64,000 nucleotides of DNA from the NCBI RefSeq assembly GCF_023278045.1, contig NZ_CP056783.1:372001-436000 (forward strand), read 5' to 3'. A model generated the notes under the pieces. That model saw only the letters and a program-made list of their open reading frames with translations, was not told the origin of the DNA and ran no database searches. The first letter of the stretch is position 1. The number at the start of each line of letters is the position of its first letter. The position numbers were made by a program, and so were the translations under genes. Positions 55,461 to 63,691 of this stretch are shown one piece after another. The stretch is from Flavobacterium sp. K5-23. Lineage in GTDB: Bacteria > Bacteroidota > Bacteroidia > Flavobacteriales > Flavobacteriaceae.

Positions 55461-58298
55461 ATGTCACAACAAAAAAGACTTTTCCTCCTAGATGCTTATG
55501 CCTTAATTTTTAGAGGATATTATGCATTTATAAAAAACCCCCGAATCAATTCAAAAGGAATGGATACATCAGCAATCATGGGATTTATGAATTCCCTGAT
55601 GGATGTAATAAAAAGAGAGAAACCGGATCATTTAGCAGTAGCTTTTGATAATGGCGGAAGTCAATTAAGAAACGAGATATTTCCTGAATACAAAGCGCAT
55701 CGTGACGCCACTCCTGAAGCAATAAAAATTGCCCTACCTTATATACAAGAATTATTGCGTGCTATGCACATCCCTATTATAGAAGTCAAAGGATATGAAG
55801 CAGATGATTTAATAGGTACCATTGCTAAACAAGCAGAGAAACAAGACTATAAAGTATTTATGGTTACCCCAGATAAGGATTTTGCACAATTAGTATCCGA
55901 AAACATATTTATGTACAAACCAGCCCGAATGGGAAATGGAATTGAAATATGGGGTGTTCCTGAAGTTTTGGCAAAATTTGAAATAGAAAGACCGGATCAG
56001 GTAATTGATTTTCTAGGAATGATGGGTGATGCAGCTGATAACATTCCTGGACTTCCGGGCGTGGGAGAAGTCACGGCCAAGAAATTCCTGAAAGAATTTG
56101 GAACTATGGAAAACCTTTTGGCAAATACTGATAAGCTAAAAGGAAAAATGAAAGAGAATATTGAAGCTAATAAGGAAAAAGGGATTTTATCAAAAACCTT
56201 GGCTACAATACTTCTTGATTGTCCAGTAGTTTTTGACGAGAAAGATTATGAATTGTCAACACCTGATGTAGAAAAAACAGATGCTCTTTTTAATGAGCTT
56301 GAATTTCGAAGAATGGCAGAACAGTTTGACGCCATATTCAAAAAAGGAGGAACAGCATCAACTCCAGTAGTTGACGAAGCCAAATTATATAAAAAACCAC
56401 AACCTAAAACCGAAGAGCAATTTGACCTCTTTGCAAGTGCCATTCCAAATGATGATTCAGAAATAACACACCATAATTATTTCAACACATTAGAGAACAC
56501 AGAGCATTCTTACCAAATCATTCAGGGAAATTTAGGTGTAAAACTACTGTTGCAAAATTTAATGAATCAATCCTCTGTTTGTTTCGACACTGAAACTACA
56601 GGCCTTGATACCTTGCACGCTGAATTAGTAGGTATTGCTTTCTCTTTCGAAAAAGGGAAAGGATTCTATGTTCCTTTTCCGGAAAATCAAGAAGAAGCCA
56701 AAAGTTTGATTGCTAATTTTATTCCTTTTTTCGAAAATGAAAATATTGAGAAAATTGGACAAAATTTAAAATACGATTTAAAGATTCTTTCGAATTATGG
56801 CATAGTTGTAAAAGGAAAGTTATTCGATACTATGATTGCCCATTATCTGATTAATCCAGATATGCGACATAATATGGACATCCTTTCGGAGACCTATTTG
56901 AAATACTCCCCAAAATCCATTGAAACGCTTATTGGTAAAAAAGGAAAGAACCAAAAATCGATGCGGGAAGTCGAATTGGAAGAGATAAAAGAATATGCAG
57001 TTGAAGATGCCGATGTGACTTTTCAGCTAAAAGAACTATTCTCGGTTGAATTAGACAAAACAGAAACCAAAAAGCTATTTGAAGAAATTGAAATTCCGTT
57101 GGTAACCGTACTGGCAGATATGGAGAAAGAAGGAATCCGCCTGGATACAGATTTTTTAAAATCCTTGTCACAGGAATTAGGAAATGACATCAAAACATTG
57201 GAAGCGGGTATATACGAAATTGCGGGCGAAAAATTCAATCTGGCTTCCCCAAAACAACTTGGAGACGTTTTATTCGACAAATTAAAAATTGGAGGAACAA
57301 AACAAAAGAAAACCAAAACCGGACAATACGCAACGGGAGAGGAAGTCTTGAGTTATTTAGTAAACGAGCACCAAATTGTAAAAGACATTCTGGACTGGAG
57401 ACAGCTGGTTAAACTGCAAAACACCTATGTTGATGCGTTACCAAACCAGGTGGACAAAGTCACTTTGCGCGTACATACTGATTATATGCAAGCCGTTGCG
57501 GCAACAGGTCGTTTGAGCTCAAACAACCCCAATCTTCAAAATATTCCTATTCGAACAGAAAGAGGACGACAAATAAGAAAAGCTTTTATTCCAAGAGATG
57601 AAAATTATTCTTTACTCTCTGCCGATTATTCTCAAATCGAATTACGCATTATTGCCGCATTAAGTGGCGAGGAAAACATGATTAAAGCATTCCTGAATAA
57701 CGAGGACATCCATAAATCGACAGCTTCAAAAGTATTTGACGTACCGCTTGAAGAAGTGACACGCGAACAAAGGAGCCATGCAAAAACGGTGAATTTTGGG
57801 ATCATCTATGGTGTTTCGGCTTTTGGATTAAGCAATCAAACTTCGCTTTCCCGTTCTGAAAGTGCCGCTTTGATTGAAGCCTATTACAAAACCTATCCGA
57901 GATTAAAGTCATATATCCAAGAACAAATTGAATTTGCCCGTGAAACCGGTTATGTGCAAACCGTGCTGGGAAGACGTCGTTATTTAAAAGACATCAACTC
58001 TCAAAACACAATGGTTCGCGGTGGAGCAGAACGTAATGCCGTAAACGCACCAATACAAGGTAGCGCCGCTGATATCATTAAAATCGCGATGATCAACATT
58101 CATAGAAGATTAATTGATGAAAACTGGAAAAGTAAAATGCTGCTTCAGGTTCATGATGAATTGGTCTTCGACGTTCATAACTCGGAATTGGATAAAATCC
58201 AACCAATGATAAAAAACGAAATGGAAAATGCATTTAAACTCGATGTCCCTTTAGTGGTAGAAATGGGAATAGGTAAAGACTGGCTAGAAGCACATTAA
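55461..58298 (+). CDS. polA: DNA polymerase I
   Basis: The 945-residue protein has three parts: the 5'-nuclease (1 to about 290, with LLDAYALIFRGYYAF), the 3'-5' exonuclease with CFDTETTGLD (near 373) that keeps its acidic residues, and the polymerase with SADYSQIELR (near 720) and LLQVHDELVFDV. It fills gaps in repair and removes RNA primers. A single gene, convergent with a LacI-type regulator across a shared terminator. Confidence 0.97.
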   Translation: MSQQKRLFLLDAYALIFRGYYAFIKNPRINSKGMDTSAIMGFMNSLMDVIKREKPDHLAVAFDNGGSQLRNEIFPEYKAHRDATPEAIKIALPYIQELLRAMHIPIIEVKGYEADDLIGTIAKQAEKQDYKVFMVTPDKDFAQLVSENIFMYKPARMGNGIEIWGVPEVLAKFEIERPDQVIDFLGMMGDAADNIPGLPGVGEVTAKKFLKEFGTMENLLANTDKLKGKMKENIEANKEKGILSKTLATILLDCPVVFDEKDYELSTPDVEKTDALFNELEFRRMAEQFDAIFKKGGTASTPVVDEAKLYKKPQPKTEEQFDLFASAIPNDDSEITHHNYFNTLENTEHSYQIIQGNLGVKLLLQNLMNQSSVCFDTETTGLDTLHAELVGIAFSFEKGKGFYVPFPENQEEAKSLIANFIPFFENENIEKIGQNLKYDLKILSNYGIVVKGKLFDTMIAHYLINPDMRHNMDILSETYLKYSPKSIETLIGKKGKNQKSMREVELEEIKEYAVEDADVTFQLKELFSVELDKTETKKLFEEIEIPLVTVLADMEKEGIRLDTDFLKSLSQELGNDIKTLEAGIYEIAGEKFNLASPKQLGDVLFDKLKIGGTKQKKTKTGQYATGEEVLSYLVNEHQIVKDILDWRQLVKLQNTYVDALPNQVDKVTLRVHTDYMQAVAATGRLSSNNPNLQNIPIRTERGRQIRKAFIPRDENYSLLSADYSQIELRIIAALSGEENMIKAFLNNEDIHKSTASKVFDVPLEEVTREQRSHAKTVNFGIIYGVSAFGLSNQTSLSRSESAALIEAYYKTYPRLKSYIQEQIEFARETGYVQTVLGRRRYLKDINSQNTMVRGGAERNAVNAPIQGSAADIIKIAMINIHRRLIDENWKSKMLLQVHDELVFDVHNSELDKIQPMIKNEMENAFKLDVPLVVEMGIGKDWLEAH

Positions 58299-58326
58299 TA
58301 TTTTAAACCCAATATATTTAATAAAC

Positions 58327-58359
58327 AGAAAACCCATTCTCACAAGAATGGGTTTTCTG
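58327..58359. terminator. Bidirectional terminator between polA and the LacI-type regulator
   Basis: AGAAAACCCATTCT and AGAATGGGTTTTCT pair perfectly over 14 bases around CACA and carry T runs on both strands. Confidence 0.85.
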
Positions 58360-58361
58360 TT

Positions 58362-59390
58362 TTAATTTAATTTTCTGGAAGACTCTCTTTCTTTCAACAC
58401 TGTCTTAATCACAACCGTTTTATAAGGAATATCCTCTTCTTTGGACTCTAGTCTATCTATAAGAAGTTTTACAGCTACTTCACCAATTTCCACTCCGTGC
58501 TGACTTACGGTAGTTAAACTCGGAGACAATCTTCTGGAGGCAAGAATTCCATCGGCAAAACCAATAATGGAAAGATTGTCAGGTATAGAATACCCTTTTT
58601 TAAGACCTATTTTTAATGCTGCAACTGAATCATTCTCATCTAATGTAAAGACACCGTCAATTTTATTGTTATCAAATATGTTCTCAATCTTGTCATTAAG
58701 TCCTTCCTCAGTATCCGTTCTAAGGATTATGTTTTCATTAACGGGAATGTTATTGTTTTCTAGTGCTTTCAAATAGCCCTCTGCTCGTAGTTTACCAACG
58801 CTTAAATTATCTATAGAAGAAAACAAGGCAATATTCTTGCATCCTATATCAATTAAATGTTGCGTGGCATCCAAAGCCGAATCGAAATCGTCAACAACTA
58901 CCTTATCACAATTCACTTCTTCGGCAATTCTGTCAAACATAACTATAGGCGTACCGTCATTTATTATATCTGCGATATGCTTATACTCTTGTTTTTTTTG
59001 GGCTTCTTCAGAAACTGACATTATAAATCCATCTATAGTTCCATTACTGAGCATATCTAAAGTGTGAATTTCCTTTTCTAAAGATTCATTCGAAATGCAG
59101 GTAATCACGTTATATCCGTTTTCATCAGCCACTTTTTCAATTCCGCTAAACACTTTTGCAAAAAAAGAGTTTAAAATATTAGGTATAATAACACCAATGG
59201 TTTTTGTTTTCCTGTTTTTAAGGTTCAAACCAATAACATTTGGTTTATAATTTTTTAATTTAGCATACTCTTTAATTTTTATTTTAGTTTGCTCACTTAT
59301 TTCAGGACTGTCGTTTAGCGCTTTAGAAACTGTTGAAACAGATACATTCAGTTCTTTTGCAATTTGTTTAAGAGTCGCTTTAACTTTCAT
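58362..59390 (-). CDS. LacI family transcriptional regulator
   Basis: The 342-residue protein has the LacI helix-turn-helix (TLKQIAKELNVSVSTVSKALND, residues 5-26, of which the recognition helix is VSTVSKAL) and a periplasmic-binding-like sensor domain. Such proteins repress sugar-use genes until a sugar binds. No sugar gene, transporter or operator-like palindrome is seen next to it, so its targets lie elsewhere. Confidence 0.93.
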   Translation of the reverse strand: MKVKATLKQIAKELNVSVSTVSKALNDSPEISEQTKIKIKEYAKLKNYKPNVIGLNLKNRKTKTIGVIIPNILNSFFAKVFSGIEKVADENGYNVITCISNESLEKEIHTLDMLSNGTIDGFIMSVSEEAQKKQEYKHIADIINDGTPIVMFDRIAEEVNCDKVVVDDFDSALDATQHLIDIGCKNIALFSSIDNLSVGKLRAEGYLKALENNNIPVNENIILRTDTEEGLNDKIENIFDNNKIDGVFTLDENDSVAALKIGLKKGYSIPDNLSIIGFADGILASRRLSPSLTTVSQHGVEIGEVAVKLLIDRLESKEEDIPYKTVVIKTVLKERESSRKLN

Positions 59391-59657
59391 AAAATAATAG
59401 TATAGTTAGTAAATAAAAAATAATAGAAGCAAAAAGATGAAATTTTACCCTAAATAATTGAATGTTTCAAAATTAGGGAATAATTTAGAAAAACATCATT
59501 TCAAATGAATATAATATTTTATTTTAAGACTAAAAGGGATCTAAATGAATAAGAATATAATAAAGTAACAAATAGAAAATAAGGGTAATGAATCTATTTA
59601 TAAATACCCATTTGATTATCAGTACAAAAGAAGCTTTAAAATAATCATTTAAGGTAT
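59391..59657. other. Intergenic region between the LacI-type regulator and rplM
   Basis: AT-rich, divergent promoter area without an open frame. The rplM promoter begins at 59658; I see no clear regulator promoter. Confidence 0.4.
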
Positions 59658-59687
59658 TTGTATTTAAAATAATTAATTGTACTTTTG
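59658..59687 (+). promoter_or_regulatory. Promoter of rplM-rpsI
   Basis: TTG (59658-59660) and TACTTTTG (59680-59687) are 19 bases apart, a textbook match. A CCCC/GGGG stem (59691-59704) sits at the expected 5' end of the message. Confidence 0.75.
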
Positions 59688-59730
59688 CAACCCCTTTATT
59701 GGGGATGGAATGTTTAATTAAAATAATATT

Positions 59731-60186
59731 ATGGACGCATTAAGCTACAAGACACAATCAGCAAGCAAAGCCACTGTTACAAAAGAGTGGATCGTTGTAG
59801 ATGCTGAAGGTCATAACTTAGGTCGTCTTGCTTCAAAAGTCGCTATGATTTTGAGAGGTAAGTACAAGCCAAGTTACACACCACACGTTGACTGTGGAGA
59901 TAACGTAATCGTTATCAACTCAGAAAAAATTAACCTTACAGGTAACAAAATGGATGAAAAAACATACATCCGTCACACTGGTTACCCTGGAGGACAAAGA
60001 ACTTTAACTGCTAGAGTATTGCAATCGAAAAACCCTGCATTACTAGTAGAAAAAGCGGTAAAAGGAATGTTACCAAAAAACAAAATTGGTGCTGAACTTT
60101 TCAGAAATTTAAATGTTGTTGTAGGATCTGAGCACAAACAAGGAGCTCAAAAACCTAGAACAGTTAACCTTAACGATCTTAAGTAA
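59731..60186 (+). CDS. rplM: 50S ribosomal protein L13 (uL13)
   Basis: The 151-residue protein carries L13 motifs (WIVVDAEGHNLGRLASKVAMIL near the start, YIRHTGYPGGQR). It is an early-binding 23S rRNA protein. Its TAA overlaps the rpsI ATG by one base (TAATG), so the two are coupled. Confidence 0.97.
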   Translation: MDALSYKTQSASKATVTKEWIVVDAEGHNLGRLASKVAMILRGKYKPSYTPHVDCGDNVIVINSEKINLTGNKMDEKTYIRHTGYPGGQRTLTARVLQSKNPALLVEKAVKGMLPKNKIGAELFRNLNVVVGSEHKQGAQKPRTVNLNDLK

Positions 60187-60572
60187 TGGGAGTTATTCAC
60201 AAAATCGGTAGAAGAAAAACCGCTGTTGCACGTGTTTATGTTTCGGAAGGAACAGGAGTAATCACTGTAAACAAAAAAGAATTCGCAACTTACTTCCCAA
60301 CAGCTACTTTACAGTACAAAGTTATGCAACCAATGTCTATGACAGAAAATGCAACTAACTTTGACGTAAAAGTAAACGTTCACGGAGGTGGTTCAACTGG
60401 TCAAGCAGAAGCTGTAAGAATGGCATTAGCACGTGTTATGTGTGAAGTAAATGCTGAAAACAGACTTATCTTGAAACCAGAAGGTTTATTGACAAGAGAT
60501 CCAAGAATGGTTGAACGTAAGAAATTCGGTCAAAAGAAAGCTCGTAAGAAATTTCAATTCTCGAAACGTTAA
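60186..60572 (+). CDS. rpsI: 30S ribosomal protein S9 (uS9)
   Basis: The 128-residue protein has the S9 pattern GRRKTAVARVYV and the basic C-terminal tail KKARKKFQFSKR that reaches the P-site tRNA. The usual partner of L13. Confidence 0.97.
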   Translation: MGVIHKIGRRKTAVARVYVSEGTGVITVNKKEFATYFPTATLQYKVMQPMSMTENATNFDVKVNVHGGGSTGQAEAVRMALARVMCEVNAENRLILKPEGLLTRDPRMVERKKFGQKKARKKFQFSKR

Positions 60573-60580
60573 TATTGCCT

Positions 60581-60714
60581 GTCTTGTTCAGATCTGGACG
60601 AGACTTATTGAATTTATTATTGAATTTAAAACAATGTTGTTGTTGCCTACCGAGGTAGGAATTAGTTTAGCATCTAAATGTATTTAGCCGAGCAATCGCC
60701 ATTTATACATTGCT
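60581..60714 (+). promoter_or_regulatory. Structured leader of rpsB (candidate autoregulatory RNA)
   Basis: Three hairpins stand in the 170 bases before rpsB: GTCTTGT/ACGAGAC (60581-60604), CCTAC/GTAGG with a CGAG loop (60646-60659) and AGCAAT/ATTGCT (60691-60714). None is a terminator. Such leaders often bind the encoded ribosomal protein. Confidence 0.5.
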
Positions 60715-60743
60715 AATCAACAGAACGTAAACTAGTACAAAAA

Positions 60744-61556
60744 ATGTCAAACAAAGTAGAAGTAAAAGAATTACTAGAAGCAGGTGTTCACTTCGGACAC
60801 ATGACTAGAAAATGGGATCCAAATATGGCTCCTTACATTTATATGGAGCGTAATGGTATTCACATTATCAATCTATATAAAACTGCAGCAAAAATTGAAG
60901 AAGCTAATGAAGCTTTGAAAAAAATCGCTGCATCAGGTAGAAAAATATTATTTGTTGCTACCAAAAAACAAGCAAAAGACATCGTTGCTGAAAAAGCAAA
61001 AGCTGCAAACATGCCTTACATCACTGAAAGATGGCCTGGTGGAATGCTAACTAACTTCGTAACTATCCGTAAAGCTGTTAAAAAAATGGCTACTATTGAT
61101 AAAATGAAGAAAGATGGTACTTTCATGACACTTTCTAAGAAAGAGCGTTTACAAGTTGATCGTCTTCGTGCTAAATTAGAGAAAAATTTAGGTTCAATTT
61201 CTGATATGTCAAGATTACCAGCTGCATTATTTGTAGTGGATATCAAAGCTGAACACATCGCAATAAAAGAAGCTCAAAAATTAAACATTCCAGTTTTTGC
61301 AATGGTTGATACTAACTCTGATCCACGTGAAGTAGAGTTTGTAATTCCATCAAATGATGATGCTTCTAAATCAATCGATAAAATTTTATCTTTAGTTACA
61401 GCTGCAATTGTTGAAGGACTTTCTGATAGAGGTTCTGACAAAGAAGCTGACGCAACTGAAACAGTAGCTCCAGCAGCAACTGAGAAAGTAGCTCCAGTAG
61501 CAACTGAAACTGCAGCTCCGGCTGCTGAGACAGTAGCTCCAGCAACTGAAGAATAA
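60744..61556 (+). CDS. rpsB: 30S ribosomal protein S2 (uS2)
   Basis: The 270-residue protein has the S2 core (LLEAGVHFGHMTRKWDP, YITERWPGGMLTNF) and an unusual 35-residue tail of alternating alanine, proline, threonine, glutamate and valine (ATETVAPAATEKVAPVATET) encoded by an imperfect DNA repeat. The core is normal and the tail is not needed for the fold. It is followed by tsf. Confidence 0.97.
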   Translation: MSNKVEVKELLEAGVHFGHMTRKWDPNMAPYIYMERNGIHIINLYKTAAKIEEANEALKKIAASGRKILFVATKKQAKDIVAEKAKAANMPYITERWPGGMLTNFVTIRKAVKKMATIDKMKKDGTFMTLSKKERLQVDRLRAKLEKNLGSISDMSRLPAALFVVDIKAEHIAIKEAQKLNIPVFAMVDTNSDPREVEFVIPSNDDASKSIDKILSLVTAAIVEGLSDRGSDKEADATETVAPAATEKVAPVATETAAPAAETVAPATEE

Positions 61557-61584
61557 ATTAACATTTAAATTCCGATTTTAAGAC

Positions 61585-61644
61585 TCCAAATTCCAAATAA
61601 AATTATAAACTAAGGTTGATGATTTAATAAACTTGGAATTTGGA
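61585..61644 (+). repeat. Inverted repeat between rpsB and tsf
   Basis: TCCAAATTCCAA (61585-61596) and TTGGAATTTGGA (61633-61644) pair perfectly around a 36-base loop; after a further GGAATTTT word comes a T run (about 61659). It may be an internal terminator that reduces tsf expression. Confidence 0.6.
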
Positions 61645-61696
61645 ATTTTAGAATTGGAATTTTTTTTATTATTACAAACACTAAAATTTAAATATT

Positions 61697-62521
61697 ATGG
61701 CAACTATAACTGCTGCAGACGTAAATAAATTAAGAACAGCTACTGGTGCAGGAATGATGGACTGCAAGAAAGCATTAGTTGAAGCTGATGGAGATTTTGA
61801 ATTAGCGATCGAAAACCTTCGTAAAAAAGGACAAAAAGTAGCTGCAAACCGTTCAGATAGAGAATCTACTGAAGGTGCTGCAATTGCTGTTGTTAACGCT
61901 GACAAAACTGCTGGTGTTGTTATCACTTTAAACTGTGAAACTGACTTCGTAGGAATGAATGAAAGCTTCGTGAAAATGGCTACTGAAATGGCTAATCAAG
62001 CGTTAAACTTTGATTCTAAAGAAGCATTTTTAGCTTCTGATTTTAACGGTATTACTGTTGCTGATAAATTAATCGAGCAAACAGGAGTTATTGGTGAAAA
62101 ATTAGAAATCAGAACTTTCGAAAAATTAGAAGGTGAATTCGTAGGATCATACATCCACTCTGGAAACAAAATCGCTACTTTAGTTTCTTTATCTGCAAAT
62201 GTTGCTGGAGCTGAAGAAGCTTCAAGAAACATCGCTATGCAAGCTGCTGCAATGTCACCTATCGCTTTAAACGAAGCTGGTGTTGATGCTGTAACAATTG
62301 AAAAAGAAATCGAAATTGCAAAAGATTTACTTCGTCAAGAAGGAAAACCAGAAGCAATGTTAGACAATATCGCTAAAGGTAAATTAGCTCGTTTCTTTAA
62401 AGACAATACTTTAGTAAACCAAGATTACATCAAAGACAACAAACTAAGCGTTGCTGCTTATGCTAAATCTGTTGATGCTAACTTAATCGTTACTGGTTTC
62501 AAAAGAGCTGCTTTAGGATAA
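61697..62521 (+). CDS. tsf: Elongation factor Ts
   Basis: The 274-residue protein has the EF-Ts signatures VNKLRTATGAGMMDCKKAL and LNCETDFVGMNESF. It exchanges GDP for GTP on EF-Tu. It follows rpsB, the standard arrangement, and ends in a terminator. Confidence 0.97.
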   Translation: MATITAADVNKLRTATGAGMMDCKKALVEADGDFELAIENLRKKGQKVAANRSDRESTEGAAIAVVNADKTAGVVITLNCETDFVGMNESFVKMATEMANQALNFDSKEAFLASDFNGITVADKLIEQTGVIGEKLEIRTFEKLEGEFVGSYIHSGNKIATLVSLSANVAGAEEASRNIAMQAAAMSPIALNEAGVDAVTIEKEIEIAKDLLRQEGKPEAMLDNIAKGKLARFFKDNTLVNQDYIKDNKLSVAAYAKSVDANLIVTGFKRAALG

Positions 62522-62540
62522 TTTATTCTAAAACCCATAC

Positions 62541-62579
62541 AAAATCCCATTTCGAAGCAATTTGAAATGGGATTTTTTT
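62541..62579 (+). terminator. Terminator after tsf
   Basis: AATCCCATTTC and GAAATGGGATT pair perfectly over 11 bases around a ten-base loop, followed by T7. Confidence 0.85.
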
Positions 62580-62586
62580 GTCTAAA

Positions 62587-62904
62587 CTACAATGAATAAT
62601 TAAGTCCAAGCATAATATAACCCGGCATAATCGATACGATTGATTCCGTGAAAAAGCTTTGATCATAAGACGTTGATATAAGCTGGCTATTGTTTAGATT
62701 TAGCATATTACTCCCATTAAAGATTAATTTTAAATCTTTAACTACTACGTACTGAATATTCGAATTAAGAAAAAACACATTATTAGTATTAAAATTGGAA
62801 TCTTGATTATCAATAACAAAACCTAGATCCCATTTCAATTTATTCTTGTTTTTACCTCGCAAAGAAAAAGCAAGTTGATGATTTATAGTTGCGTTACTAA
62901 AATT
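62587..62904 (-). pseudogene. C-terminal remnant of a TonB-dependent-receptor-type outer-membrane protein
   Basis: The frame is open from the IS junction to the stop at 62587, about 105 residues with an outer-membrane barrel end (VKDLKLIFNGSNMLNLNNSQ ... IMPGYIMLGLNYSL). The final aromatic/leucine strand fits a TonB-dependent receptor. Residues upstream of the first possible start (NHQLAFSLRGKNK) are still coding, so the gene was longer and has been cut by the insertion sequence. The missing part must lie beyond the IS, outside this window, or be lost. Confidence 0.7.
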
Positions 62905-62928
62905 ATACCAAACGAAAATATAATATAT

Positions 62929-62953
62929 ACCAATTTTGATAATTGGTTTTTTT
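62929..62953 (+). terminator. Terminator-like hairpin at the left end of IS copy 1
   Basis: ACCAATT and AATTGGT form a seven-base stem around TTGAT, followed by a T run, before the transposase ORF. It would block transcription from outside. An identical copy is at 63634-63658. Confidence 0.65.
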
Positions 62954-62986
62954 ATGTTATATTTGGACTATATTATAAAAGTAATC

Positions 62987-63502
62987 ATGGCGCATGCAAA
63001 AATTTTGGTAATTAAGGAAACCGAAAAAGAAATAAAAAATCTGCTCAAACAATCTATTCCGTTTATTGGTCAACGTTTGAGAGTTCTGCTGATTTTGAAG
63101 CAAAACGAAAAAGTAGGGATTTCTAAACGTGAGGTTGCTAAATTAGCTGTGGTTGACCCTAATAGCGTTCAGAATTGGAGGACATTATACCTTAATTCTG
63201 GAATTGAGGGTTTGATGAAGCATCAAAAAACAGGTTTTAAGCCGTCGGCTTTTAATGCTATTGAACACAATATGTTGGAAACAAAACTCAACGACCCTCA
63301 AAATGGACTTCAAGGCTATGTTGAGCTTAAAGATTGGATTGAAAAAGAATCAGGGAAGACTTTCAATTACAATACGTTGCTTTATTATTGCATCAGGAAT
63401 TTTAAATCAAGTGTAAAAGTAGCCCGCAAAAGTCATGTCAAAAAAGACGAAGATCAGGGAATCTCTTTTAAAAAGACTTCGGACGAATCTGTCAAGAAAT
63501 AG
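62987..63502 (+). CDS. IS630-family transposase, OrfA (DNA-binding part)
   Basis: From the ATG at 62987 it has 171 residues with a helix-turn-helix (ISKREVAKLAVVDPNSVQNW) and a second winged-helix region (LQGYVELKDWIEKESGKTFN). The stop at 63500 is followed by a second ORF in the -1 frame, so the full transposase is made by frameshifting near an A-rich stretch. A longer start (62936) overlaps the terminator hairpin and is rejected. Confidence 0.85.
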   Translation: MAHAKILVIKETEKEIKNLLKQSIPFIGQRLRVLLILKQNEKVGISKREVAKLAVVDPNSVQNWRTLYLNSGIEGLMKHQKTGFKPSAFNAIEHNMLETKLNDPQNGLQGYVELKDWIEKESGKTFNYNTLLYYCIRNFKSSVKVARKSHVKKDEDQGISFKKTSDESVKK

Positions 63503-63609
63503 CACTAAATACGGTGGGTGATTTTGACTCTGTAAACTTGTATTTTCAAGATGAATCGCGTTTTGGTTTGTTCACTCGAAACGGAAAATCAGTTACTGCT
63601 ATTAGTGTT
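63472..63609 (+). pseudogene. IS630-family transposase, OrfB (catalytic part), truncated
   Basis: In the -1 frame relative to OrfA, the frame opens after a stop at 63469 and runs through DFDSVNLYFQDESRFGLFTR, which holds the first catalytic aspartate of the DDE domain (QDESRFG). The frame leaves the family at TAISV, where the second IS copy begins. The rest of the DDE domain is beyond the window. Confidence 0.8.
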
Positions 63610-63633
63610 ATACCAAACGAAAATATAATATAT

Positions 63634-63658
63634 ACCAATTTTGATAATTGGTTTTTTT
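63634..63658 (+). terminator. Terminator-like hairpin at the left end of IS copy 2
   Basis: Same sequence as 62929-62953, 705 bases on. Confidence 0.65.
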
Positions 63659-63691
63659 ATGTTATATTTGGACTATATTATAAAAGTAATC

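Noticed and set aside
61450..61556. Possible CRISPR-like repeats
   Set aside because: The repeats code for the Ala/Pro/Thr/Glu tail of S2 and have no spacers.
62936..62986. Longer start for the IS transposase OrfA
   Set aside because: The extra region is the terminator hairpin; the ATG at 62987 fits the family start better.
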